In this document: positions 41,007 through 49,177 of the stretch, piece after piece
Layout: the number at the start of each line of letters is the position of its first letter
Numbering within the stretch: the stretch's first letter is position 1
Assembly (NCBI RefSeq): GCF_001661965.1
Contig: NZ_LYWZ01000007.1
Location: 1 to 64,000 of the forward strand
Direction of reading: 5' to 3'
DNA from: Croceicoccus mobilis
GTDB lineage: Bacteria; Pseudomonadota; Alphaproteobacteria; Sphingomonadales; Sphingomonadaceae
DNA length: 64,000 bases
Notes under the pieces: model-generated
Seen by the model: only the letters and a program-made list of their open reading frames with translations
Databases searched by the model: none
Told to the model about the DNA's origin: nothing
Program-made: the position numbers and the translations under genes

Positions 41007-41802
41007 ACGATCATTCCTGGCGGCCGGTGCAGTGTCTGTCGTCCTTGCGTCGGTTGTTCCGGCGGTTTCGCTGGCTCAGTCGCGACCCTCCGAACGCGAT
41101 CAGTTTTACTGCGAAGAGCGTCAGCTCGGAAGCTGGTTCTATTGCGATCCGGAAAAGGCGAAGCCGACTGAGGCTGTTGCCCAGGTCGAGCCGGTGAGTG
41201 CCATGAAGAGGATGGCGGCGATCACGGAGGAGCTCGATGAACTGAAGGCGAGGGCGGTACTCGAACCGACCACCGAGAACATCACCTCCTACATCAAGTT
41301 TCAGCGTCAGCAGTTGGATCGGGCCTCGACCTTTGCCGACGTGTGGAGCCGCACGGTCTGGCAGAATCCGGAGCTGGACTACACGCTGCAGCGCCCTGTT
41401 AACACGTTGGGCAAGCAGACATGGATGGAGGGCCGGAAGGCGGAGCAGGCATCAACGATGCAGATGCTCTCGGAGCGCTACGGCTTGTTCTATTTCTATT
41501 CGTCGAATTGTGCGGCGTGCAGAGTGTTCAGCCCGATCATCAGAGCGCTTTCGGATCAGTACAACCTCGAAGTTCTACCAGTTTCGATGGACGGCGGGCC
41601 GAACGAGGCATTTCCGAACTTTGTGACCGATTCCGGCCAGTACCAACGCATGGGCCTGCAGGGCAGTACGGTGCCGGCGCTGGTCCTGTTTGACACGCAC
41701 ACGAAGCAGCCGATCCCCATCGGATATGGGCTGATGGCAGCCGACGAGGTGATGCAGCGCATTTACTACCTTACGGAACTCGAACCGGGGAGCGATTACT
41801 GA
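40999..41802 (+). CDS. traF: TraF, thioredoxin-fold assembly protein
   Basis: This 267-aa protein has a signal peptide and a C-terminal thioredoxin-like domain (LFYFYSSNCAACRVFSPIIRAL, STVPALVLF). It keeps a CAAC pair, whereas I recall F TraF lacking CxxC, so it may be redox active. It contributes to pilus assembly. Order traN-orf-traF-traH matches F. Confidence 0.88.
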   Translation: MLKRSFLAAGAVSVVLASVVPAVSLAQSRPSERDQFYCEERQLGSWFYCDPEKAKPTEAVAQVEPVSAMKRMAAITEELDELKARAVLEPTTENITSYIKFQRQQLDRASTFADVWSRTVWQNPELDYTLQRPVNTLGKQTWMEGRKAEQASTMQMLSERYGLFYFYSSNCAACRVFSPIIRALSDQYNLEVLPVSMDGGPNEAFPNFVTDSGQYQRMGLQGSTVPALVLFDTHTKQPIPIGYGLMAADEVMQRIYYLTELEPGSDY

Positions 41803-43241
41803 TGACAAAGCAGATGAAGTTTCGTCCGAGAATTCGTCGGATTGTCGGTGTCGCACTTTCCGCCCTTGCCTGCGGTTCGATGGCGGCGACGCCGGCGTAT
41901 GCGAATGTGGAAGGCGAGCTGAATTCGTTTTTTAACGAAATGGGCGTTGCGGGGAATGTGACGGGCCCGAGCGCCTATCAGGGCCAGGCAGCAGGCTATT
42001 ACACGGGCGGTGGAATCTGGAGCAGGTTCCCGCAGAAATCGGTGAGCCCGGTCAACATCCAGCTTCCGTCGGCGAAGGCTGGTTGCGGTGGCATCGACCT
42101 TTTCACGGGGAGCTTCTCTTTCATCAACTCGGACGAGATCGTGTCGATGATGAAGGCTGTCGCTAACAATGCTCTCGGCTTCGCGTTCCAACTGGCGATC
42201 AAGTCGATCAGTCCGCAAATCTCCAACGTGATTGAGGAAATGTCGCAGAAGGCGCAGCAGCTCAATCAGTTCAACATGAATTCTTGCGAGATTGCTCAAG
42301 GCCTGGTTGGCGGGCTTTGGGGTAAGAACCAGGGTCGGGATTCTGAAGTCTGTAAGGCTATTGCGAACAGCCAGGGCTGGGCGACTGACTGGGCAAGATC
42401 GCGTCAAAATTGCAACGCCGGTGGCGAGCGCGAGTCGACGATCGCCAAAAACACCGACGCGACGATCCCGGCAAAGAGCTACAATTACACCTGGGACATG
42501 CTGAAGCAGAATTATCCGTCAATGGATAAGGAGTTCCGCGAGTACCTGATGAGCCTTGTCGGAACGGTAATTTACATCCGCCCCGCGACCGATGCTGACA
42601 GCGCCACTTACAGCTTCAAAGGTGTCGGCGATAAGGCGCTTTTGACGGCTCTGATCGACGGGACCGGAAGCACCACCACTCAGATGCTCAATTGCCCTGA
42701 TGATGATTGCCTTACCCCAACTATGAAGAACCTGAACGTCTCGACGACCATCGCGCTGAAAACGCGGGTCTATAATATGCTCGTTACGATCCACGGTAAG
42801 ATCAGGACTGACAGCGCGCTCGATGGCAACGAGATCGGTCTTCTCGGCGCGACGAGTCTTCCTCTCTACAAGATCATGACAGTCTCGGCGGCTTCTGAGT
42901 TCGGCGGAATGTCGGATTCAGATCTTCAGATGCTCGCGGAGGTCGTTGCTGTCGACATGGTCGAGACGATCGCCGACGTTTTCTACGGGTATGTTCGTGC
43001 CGGGCAGGGCACGTTCCATAATGCGGACGAGGAAACGCTCGGCCAGTGGCGCGATCAGATCAGCAGCGTTCGTGATGCCCTCAAGGGATACGGCGAAAAC
43101 ACGTCGCAGCGGATGGCGCGAACTCAGGTGTTCCTCGATCGAACGGTTTTTCTGGAACGTACCATCAGAAACCGCCTGTCCCCGCAAATGTCAGCAGCCC
43201 TCTCGTTTAGCACAGCCATGAGCAAGCAGGGCGTTCAGTAA
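41802..43241 (+). CDS. traH: TraH, F-type pilus assembly protein
   Basis: The 479-aa exported protein has TraH features: LNSFFNEMGVAGNVTGPSAYQGQ after the signal peptide, YYTGGGIWSRFP, and SFSFINSDEIV. A helical C-terminal half with coiled-coil tendency follows. It belongs to the mating-pair/pilus assembly set with TraF and TraG. The start overlaps the traF stop (ATGA). Confidence 0.92.
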   Translation: MTKQMKFRPRIRRIVGVALSALACGSMAATPAYANVEGELNSFFNEMGVAGNVTGPSAYQGQAAGYYTGGGIWSRFPQKSVSPVNIQLPSAKAGCGGIDLFTGSFSFINSDEIVSMMKAVANNALGFAFQLAIKSISPQISNVIEEMSQKAQQLNQFNMNSCEIAQGLVGGLWGKNQGRDSEVCKAIANSQGWATDWARSRQNCNAGGERESTIAKNTDATIPAKSYNYTWDMLKQNYPSMDKEFREYLMSLVGTVIYIRPATDADSATYSFKGVGDKALLTALIDGTGSTTTQMLNCPDDDCLTPTMKNLNVSTTIALKTRVYNMLVTIHGKIRTDSALDGNEIGLLGATSLPLYKIMTVSAASEFGGMSDSDLQMLAEVVAVDMVETIADVFYGYVRAGQGTFHNADEETLGQWRDQISSVRDALKGYGENTSQRMARTQVFLDRTVFLERTIRNRLSPQMSAALSFSTAMSKQGVQ

Positions 43242-43251
43242 GGATCGAGCG

Positions 43252-46200
43252 ATGTTGGAGGTCTTCACGACTGGCGGCGGCGAATATATTGTCAACGTAT
43301 TCAATGCTGTTGCAGCATGGACAGGGGGAGGGGGCTTTCGGTCCCTGCTCCGCGTCGTGATGGTTATGGGCTTGATCTATGCCCTGCTTGTCGTGGCGTT
43401 CAGCATGAACTGGAGGGCGTGGCTTCACTGGTTCTTGGGCGCGACGCTGATGTATGGAGCATTGATCGTCCCGACGACCAGCGTGAAGGTCACAGACAGA
43501 CTGAACCCCAGCCTCGCTCCGGCTACCGTGGCCAACGTCCCGATTGGACTGGCCGCGATCGCTTCGGTTTCCAGCACTGCGGGCGACTGGCTGACGAGGA
43601 CCGCCGAGACCGTATTCGTGATGCCGGCGTCGCTCCAGCTGAGCAATAACGGGATGATCTATGGCGCGCGGCTGTGGGACAAGACCAGGGAGTATCAGAT
43701 CAGGGATCCGCGCGTGCGCGCGAACACTACCGAGTACTTCAAGCAGTGCCTGTTCTACGACATCATGCTCGGGCATGAGAATTTTGCGGATCTCGCCAAT
43801 TCGAATGACATTATGACTGAGATGGGTGACGGTTCTCCAGCTCGAGGAATGAGGTGGCTGAATGCGTCAGGCGCCTCTACGTTTGTTACGTGTCAGACGG
43901 CCTATGGCTATCTGAAAAATACGGATTTGCCAGCTGAGACGGCTGCTCAATTGACGCGTGAGGGCAAGCGTTCATTCCCGGGCCTATCTGACGCAGCGGC
44001 CAGGGCGAAGCTCGAAGCGGATCTTCCGGTGATCGGCGCAGCATTTCACGGATCGTCGCAGACGGCGTCACAGATTTTCCAGCAAAGAGCGCTGACGGAT
44101 GCGTTCCTCGAAGCCAGAGCCAATTTGAGCGGAGCAGACGGCGATACCTTCGCGATGCTGCGCGCTGAGGAACAGGCTCGAAACACCTATTCGTCGATCG
44201 CGCAGCAGGCGATGACCTGGGTGCCGTTGCTGAACATTGTTCTTACGGTCGTTTTCTATGCGATGTTCCCGGTCATTTTTCCGCTGTTCTTGTTTCCAAA
44301 GACGGGGGTTACGGCGGTCAAGGGCTATTTCACAGGGTTTTTCTATCTCGCGGCGTGGGGACCGCTCTATGCGGTGCTTCATATGTTCATCATGGATCGG
44401 ACGGCCGATGCGATGAATGCGGCAGCACCTGGCGGGATTACGATGGCGGGAATGGCGGGGATCGATGCGGTCAATCAGGACACGGCGACGATCGCCGGGT
44501 TCTTGATGATGTCGATCCCTTTCCTCGCTGCAGGCATGGCTCGCGGAGCGATGGCTGTATCCACGCAGGCAACATCGATGTTGGCGCCGGCACAATCGGC
44601 TGCTGAGGCTGCAGCTGTCGAGCGCACGACAGGGAATTATGCCTATGGCAATCTGAGCTATCAGAATGAAACCGGGAATGTTGTCCAGCGCAACCAGTGG
44701 AACACCGCACCCTCATTCAGTGGCGGTTTTGCGACGAGTCACTTCCGGCGGGATGATGGCATCGACAAATATGGGTTTGCGGACGGTGGTGAGGCCTATG
44801 ATGCCGGTAGAGCAATTGGTCGCTTGGCGAATACCCCGACAGCGTCGAGTGGTTTCGGAGCGGAAGTCAGAGGCGTGCTTGCCCAAGGATACAATCATGT
44901 TCAGCAAGTGAGGCATGAAGAATCGATCAGCGCCGCTGCGACTGAAAGCCGCGGTAACGATTTGATATCGGCTGTTGAGCAGTCGCGTTCGTCCGGGTCC
45001 CAGACTGGCTCTGGTGTATCGAGTAGCTTGGCAAATGTTTATGAGGCAAGCAACGGTTTGTCGAACAATCTGCAGACTCAGTTTGGCCTGCAGCAGCAAG
45101 ATTCAGACAATATCTCAAGATCTTCGATCCTTTCCGGGAACGCGAGCGCATCGCTTGGGACACCCGGTGGTGCGTTGAACCCAGCCCAGCTGCGCCTTGG
45201 GGCGCAGGTAGCAGCTAACGCTCAACGTGCGACTGGCAGGACGATCACGGCTGAGGAGGGCTTCAGGGAGCTTTATGGCTATGTCGAGCAACAAAGCTCG
45301 TCGATGAGGGCCCAACAGGTCCGCGATGATTTTGCTAGGACGACCGCCGGCAGCCAGGATAGCGAGGTGCAGCGCGCGAGCGAGCGTTGGTCAACGTCTT
45401 TGAGCGAAACGAGGACCGCGAGCGTGGCCTCTTCGAATGCTGAAGATAATTACGAACGCGTCTCCCGTGATGTTAGCAATTGGGAGAGCGAAGGGTTCAC
45501 GATCAACCGTGATCTGAGCCGAGAGTTCACTGATTTCGAGACGGCCGAGCTTGCAAAGCCTGAAAACCGAATCCTCGCAGACACGGGATTGAGGCCCGGC
45601 ATGGTTGTTCAGAATGCGCAGCAGGCCGCGGCCGAAAGCATCCTGATGCAGAGGTTCTCCGAGCAACGGTTGGATCAGATTCGGGACGAGTTGGGGGTAG
45701 TTCCTGAAGCTCCATCGGTAGGGTTGGCACGACCTGGGGTCGGCGGACAGGCTGGCGTGATCGATTGGGTGACCGAGAGGTCGGGCGCGGTTCGTGGAGC
45801 TGGCCCAGACGTCGATGTTCGGTCCGCTGCCGGAAATGAATCGCTTCGGAAGGATGTAGAAGGACGTATTTCAGGTGGCGATGACTATGTCCTGGAAGGG
45901 GGGCGACAAATTCGGAGTGAGGGCGTTCCGCGATATCGACAGGCCAGAAATGTGCGCGATACCGTCGATAACAGGAATCATGCGACTCTGGGCGAGACGA
46001 TGCCAATTGTGGACCGCACAGTGGCTCCTGTTGTCGGTGGAGTTATTGACGCAGCGCGCGGAGCGTTTGGAAAAGGCGAGGGAGGTCCGGGCGGGAGCCC
46101 GGATACCTTTCCCGGAGGACAAGGATCGCAGTGGGCGCGGGAACTAGGATTACCGGTTAAAGCCGGAGCCCGGATCGATAATTTAGACCGGTCAATGTAC

Positions 46201-46476
46201 CCAGCGATGTCTGCCGTCAGCGAGGAATCGAGACGGCTAGGGATATCGCCTCGAACCGTGACTTCAGGGAACGATTCTCGGCATGTGAGTGGCAGCCAGC
46301 ATTACGAAAATCGCGCTTTAGACTTCCGCGGGCGTGACTTGACCGTTGAGCAAGGAAGGGCTTTGGCGCGAGGTGTGCAGAGTAGACTTGGTTCGGGCTA
46401 TTTCGTGGACTTTGAGGTCTTCCCCGACAATCCGGGGAACAACCATCTTCACATTCAGCGGCGGCGCGGGCGTTGA
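43252..46476 (+). CDS. traG: TraG, mating-pair stabilisation protein with a C-terminal M15/LAS-like peptidase domain
   Basis: The N-terminal 430 residues of this 1074-aa protein form the TraG membrane region with several helices (VVMVMGLIYALLVVAF, MTWVPLLNIVLTVVFYAMFPVIFPLFLFP). A long Ser/Asn/Gln-rich, partly coiled periplasmic section follows. The last 100 residues contain SRHVSGSQHYENRALDFRG and NNHLHIQ. This H-x6-D ... HxH arrangement is the zinc site of LAS/M15 peptidoglycan peptidases. F TraG ends differently, so this domain looks like an added wall-cutting activity. It starts 10 bp after traH. Confidence 0.9.
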   Translation: MLEVFTTGGGEYIVNVFNAVAAWTGGGGFRSLLRVVMVMGLIYALLVVAFSMNWRAWLHWFLGATLMYGALIVPTTSVKVTDRLNPSLAPATVANVPIGLAAIASVSSTAGDWLTRTAETVFVMPASLQLSNNGMIYGARLWDKTREYQIRDPRVRANTTEYFKQCLFYDIMLGHENFADLANSNDIMTEMGDGSPARGMRWLNASGASTFVTCQTAYGYLKNTDLPAETAAQLTREGKRSFPGLSDAAARAKLEADLPVIGAAFHGSSQTASQIFQQRALTDAFLEARANLSGADGDTFAMLRAEEQARNTYSSIAQQAMTWVPLLNIVLTVVFYAMFPVIFPLFLFPKTGVTAVKGYFTGFFYLAAWGPLYAVLHMFIMDRTADAMNAAAPGGITMAGMAGIDAVNQDTATIAGFLMMSIPFLAAGMARGAMAVSTQATSMLAPAQSAAEAAAVERTTGNYAYGNLSYQNETGNVVQRNQWNTAPSFSGGFATSHFRRDDGIDKYGFADGGEAYDAGRAIGRLANTPTASSGFGAEVRGVLAQGYNHVQQVRHEESISAAATESRGNDLISAVEQSRSSGSQTGSGVSSSLANVYEASNGLSNNLQTQFGLQQQDSDNISRSSILSGNASASLGTPGGALNPAQLRLGAQVAANAQRATGRTITAEEGFRELYGYVEQQSSSMRAQQVRDDFARTTAGSQDSEVQRASERWSTSLSETRTASVASSNAEDNYERVSRDVSNWESEGFTINRDLSREFTDFETAELAKPENRILADTGLRPGMVVQNAQQAAAESILMQRFSEQRLDQIRDELGVVPEAPSVGLARPGVGGQAGVIDWVTERSGAVRGAGPDVDVRSAAGNESLRKDVEGRISGGDDYVLEGGRQIRSEGVPRYRQARNVRDTVDNRNHATLGETMPIVDRTVAPVVGGVIDAARGAFGKGEGGPGGSPDTFPGGQGSQWARELGLPVKAGARIDNLDRSMYPAMSAVSEESRRLGISPRTVTSGNDSRHVSGSQHYENRALDFRGRDLTVEQGRALARGVQSRLGSGYFVDFEVFPDNPGNNHLHIQRRRGR

Positions 46477-46478
46477 CA

Positions 46479-46859
46479 ATGTCAGTAATTGGTTTCCGAT
46501 GTGCGATCACCGCCGGTGTGTTGGTCGCATGTCTTCCAAGCATCACTTGCGCTGAAGGAGCCAACAGTGGGCCGTTGCTTTCGCCAGCTGGTGCGTATTC
46601 ATGTAAGGTCGAGGGCGACGTCGCCACTGGACATTCGTGGAGCGAATTGATCGAGTGGGCGCCATGTTCTGAGTTGGCGGTTTCGTTTGTGACCGTTTCC
46701 AGCCTTGAGGATGCTGGGCAGCTGGCGGATCTAACGGCCGAAGATCAGCTTTGCTTGCGGAAGGCCAGGCAGATTGTATTGGTTTCGACCGAAGTGAGCG
46801 CTGTCGCCATCTGCATAGCCGCGGATGACGACAGCACTGTTATTGTGATTGCCGATTAG
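46479..46859 (+). CDS. Small exported Cys-containing protein after traG
   Basis: A 126-aa product has a signal peptide (FRCAITAGVLVACLPSITCA) and a mature part with four Cys. It starts 2 bp after the traG stop, so it belongs to the transfer operon. In F this place is taken by the entry-exclusion genes traS and traT. It resembles neither in sequence, but a surface or exclusion role is possible. Confidence 0.6.
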   Translation: MSVIGFRCAITAGVLVACLPSITCAEGANSGPLLSPAGAYSCKVEGDVATGHSWSELIEWAPCSELAVSFVTVSSLEDAGQLADLTAEDQLCLRKARQIVLVSTEVSAVAICIAADDDSTVIVIAD

Positions 46860-46862
46860 CGG

Positions 46863-47108
46863 TCAAAGAACCAGGATCATAAAGACGGACGCGGCAAGAA
46901 AGATTGCGATCTCGGCGCAGAGGCGTTTCCAACTCCAGCCAAAGATCGTGGTTTGCACAGGAGCGTCGTCTGATGGAATGACATGCTCGTTCCACCACAT
47001 CCAACCGTGATTGGTTGTGACGTCGGTGAAATCGACATTGTGAACATTCTGGTCGATCGTCTCGACCGTGGGGCCGATCCAATCAGAAGAATTGTCAAAA
47101 CTTTCCAT
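46863..47108 (-). CDS. Small C-tail-anchored membrane protein
   Basis: The 81-aa protein is acidic and Trp-rich (NHGWMWWNEHVIPSDD) with one membrane helix at the very C-terminus (IAIFLAASVFMILVL). ATG 47108 has GGAG 7 nt upstream. It converges with the exported protein gene, leaving 3 bp between stops, so the tra operon ends here. It is unrecognised; a membrane-bound exclusion or immunity factor is one option. Confidence 0.5.
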   Translation of the reverse strand: MESFDNSSDWIGPTVETIDQNVHNVDFTDVTTNHGWMWWNEHVIPSDDAPVQTTIFGWSWKRLCAEIAIFLAASVFMILVL

Positions 47109-47117
47109 CACTTTTCT

Positions 47118-47182
47118 CCAAGCTCAGTAGTACCAAAAAACAGGGACCGGCACAATGTTCGGTTTTTGTACTACTGAGCTTG
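47118..47182. promoter_or_regulatory. Long inverted repeat between divergent genes
   Basis: CCAAGCTCAGTAGTAC (47118-47133) is repeated exactly in inverted orientation at 47167-47182. Both arms run inward into A/T tracts, giving near-symmetry over 22 bp each side of a 21-nt centre. It lies between the 81-aa gene and the GntR-like gene. It could be a two-half-site operator or, as RNA, a 16-bp hairpin. Nothing else is seen in 47109-47313 apart from the GntR ribosome-binding site. Confidence 0.7.
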
Positions 47183-47313
47183 GGGATGTGATGATTGGCG
47201 CCTGATCGGAGAACAGCGATCTAATGGTTCCAAAGGTGACCATTTTCGGATAAAACCCGCGCAATTTTTGGCAAGTCGGACAAGGCTAGAGGGCGCCAGA
47301 GGAGGAATAACGG

Positions 47314-48108
47314 GTGTCCGAGGTGGATGATGCCTATTTGGCATACAGGCAAAAAATCCTGTTGGGGCAGATTCTTCCCGGCAGTGCAGTCGATCCGTCG
47401 GAGTTCGGGGCCGAATATGGATTCGGAGTTAAGAAGGCACGCCAGATCCTCAATTCCCTATGGCTCGATGGCTATTTGACAAAGGGCGGGCGAGGGTACG
47501 CGGTTGTTCTGCATACGGCCGATCAGCTCGACGAATGGCGAGAGATGGTCCTTGTTTTCGCGGAGATCGGCGCCGGCAGACTTGCTGTCCAAACCGAGGG
47601 AGAGGTCGCGCGGCTCGAAGAGTTTTACGAGATAGCCCTAAAGGGGCGCACCGTTGATGACGAAGAATTCTTCATTTCGGCGATGAAGTTCGTGGGCATG
47701 TTGATGGGTGGTCCGACGGCGGGCCTGGCTCGAATTATGAGCCAGCTCGTGCCGCAGGCGTTTTATCGACTGATGTGGCTGGCAGATGCCCGATCAGGCG
47801 GTGGCGAGGGTTATCTTCTGCGCGCGATTGAGGCAATGTTGGCGGCCGCGAAGGAGCGAGACGTCGTGAGCGCGCGTGCCGCCTGCAGGATCTATTCGGA
47901 GGGTGTCCGGAAGGAGCTGCTGGAGCAGCTTGAAAAGCGCAATGCCGGCGTACAGCCAACCGATGGCGACCGAGCAAGACTGAATGATGTTCTCGAGTTC
48001 CGTTTGACGGGAGAAGAGCTTCAGCCCGGAAGGGGGTTGGGGCGGGAGCAATTGCTCGATCCGTTGCAATCAGATGCCCAACCGAGATCGATCGCCTGGC
48101 TAAGCTAA
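47314..48108 (+). CDS. GntR/FCD-like transcriptional regulator
   Basis: A GTG start with AGGAGG 8 nt upstream gives 264 aa. The first 70 residues look like a GntR winged helix (LLGQILPGSAVDPSEFGAEYGFGVKKARQILNSLWLDGYLTKGGRGYAVV). The rest is all-helical, like the FCD ligand-binding domain, though the metal-binding His residues of FCD are not obvious. Its own promoter region holds the long inverted repeat, a likely target. Confidence 0.7.
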   Translation: MSEVDDAYLAYRQKILLGQILPGSAVDPSEFGAEYGFGVKKARQILNSLWLDGYLTKGGRGYAVVLHTADQLDEWREMVLVFAEIGAGRLAVQTEGEVARLEEFYEIALKGRTVDDEEFFISAMKFVGMLMGGPTAGLARIMSQLVPQAFYRLMWLADARSGGGEGYLLRAIEAMLAAAKERDVVSARAACRIYSEGVRKELLEQLEKRNAGVQPTDGDRARLNDVLEFRLTGEELQPGRGLGREQLLDPLQSDAQPRSIAWLS

Positions 48109-48986
48109 GAGAGCGTGATGGCGTCTAGCGTTTGGACGCATGGCAGGAATTTGGGCGCGGTGAAGGCCCTGACGGCATCGAGGCTATCTGTGTCTCCCAG
48201 GTGCCGGATGGCAAGCTCTGCAGCATCTACAGCGCGCGGAATGATTTCGCGGGGCATATGTGCCGCCCAGGCATAGCAAGCCCATGTGCGGCCGATATCG
48301 ACGTATTCCGCCAACAGGTCCGCACTTCCGACGGCGGCGATTATCGTAAGGGCGAGCTTCTGGTACGATAGAGTGACTGCCAACGGCGATCGGCCCTCTG
48401 CCAAGCGTAGCAATTCATCAATTCGGTAATGGAGCTGAGCGTGCAGGTGGCTGATATTCTGGCGGCGAAGCCTTATAAGTGCGGCCGCTTCGAGGGCTGA
48501 CATGGTGTCCATGATTTCGGCAAGATGCGCATGGTCGCAAGTCTGCCAAACGAACGCGTGAATGTCGTTCTCGATGAAACCATTAACACGCATGTCGAGG
48601 AAGGCGTAATTGGCCCATTGCCGACTGGATTGCGTTTGCTGCGCGATGTCGTCGGGAGCTGCATGTCGACTGGTGAGATCACCGTGAACGATTTGCCAGC
48701 GAAGATCCTCTATCGCCGGATCTGCTGAAGGGCAGAGGCGGTCGAGTGCGGTTTTGAAGAGGAGACGGATATCATTGTGCGGCACGCGTCGCGTTGTAAC
48801 TGATGGGGTTGTCAACTCAAATACACATACGTCAAGTATCTTGTTGATCCCCGGAATTTGAATCGAGCGAAGCCGATATTCTTTGCCATCTCCGCGCCGA
48901 TCGTTCGAATGGATCAATGCGTAGGACTCTCGTGGCCGAACTTGTGATCTGCGATGCGTTTGTCGGTAACTCTCCAGATGCGTCAA
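48105..48986 (-). CDS. Second GntR-like regulator, diverged
   Basis: The frame gives up to 293 aa from a TTG at 48986; the start is uncertain. Residues 95-150 look like a GntR winged helix (DLRWQIVHGDLTSRHAAPDDIAQQTQSSRQW...FVWQTCDHAHLAEIMDTMSALEAAAL), followed by an FCD-like helical domain. About 70 residues before it are unusual for the family. It converges with the other GntR-like gene (4-bp end overlap), suggesting an old duplication or a regulatory pair. A good promoter lies 81 bp upstream. Confidence 0.6.
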   Translation of the reverse strand: MTHLESYRQTHRRSQVRPRESYALIHSNDRRGDGKEYRLRSIQIPGINKILDVCVFELTTPSVTTRRVPHNDIRLLFKTALDRLCPSADPAIEDLRWQIVHGDLTSRHAAPDDIAQQTQSSRQWANYAFLDMRVNGFIENDIHAFVWQTCDHAHLAEIMDTMSALEAAALIRLRRQNISHLHAQLHYRIDELLRLAEGRSPLAVTLSYQKLALTIIAAVGSADLLAEYVDIGRTWACYAWAAHMPREIIPRAVDAAELAIRHLGDTDSLDAVRAFTAPKFLPCVQTLDAITLS

Positions 48987-49066
48987 AAGCCTGGAGGCCG
49001 GAAAGAATCAAACGCAGATCGCTATGATATCTCACCCTTCGTTGTCCCGTCTGAAGCCAGCTGGCG

Positions 49067-49096
49067 AGTATACGGCTATAATATAATGCAGTGCAA
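49067..49096 (-). promoter_or_regulatory. Promoter for the second GntR-like gene
   Basis: On the minus strand, TTGCAC (49096-49091) and TATACT (49072-49067) are separated by 18 bp. Transcription would start near 49060, leaving a leader of about 75 nt. Confidence 0.55.
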
Positions 49097-49111
49097 CATG
49101 GTATGGTTCCA

Positions 49112-49133
49112 CGCATTACAAGCTTGTAATGCG
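49112..49133. promoter_or_regulatory. Perfect 22-bp palindrome
   Basis: CGCATTACAAGCTTGTAATGCG is fully self-complementary. It lies 15 bp upstream of the GntR promoter -35 box and 45 bp past the recombinase stop codon. It may be an operator for a dimeric regulator. A recombinase core site is a second possibility, but the absence of a central spacer argues against it. Confidence 0.7.
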
Positions 49134-49177
49134 CCGCAAATGATTGATACCTTTCGCCCGATAAACGGTGCCTTTTG

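Noticed and set aside
49112-49133. Recombinase core (dif/att) site
   Set aside because: The palindrome has no central spacer, no second copy is visible in the window, and it fits an operator next to a promoter better.
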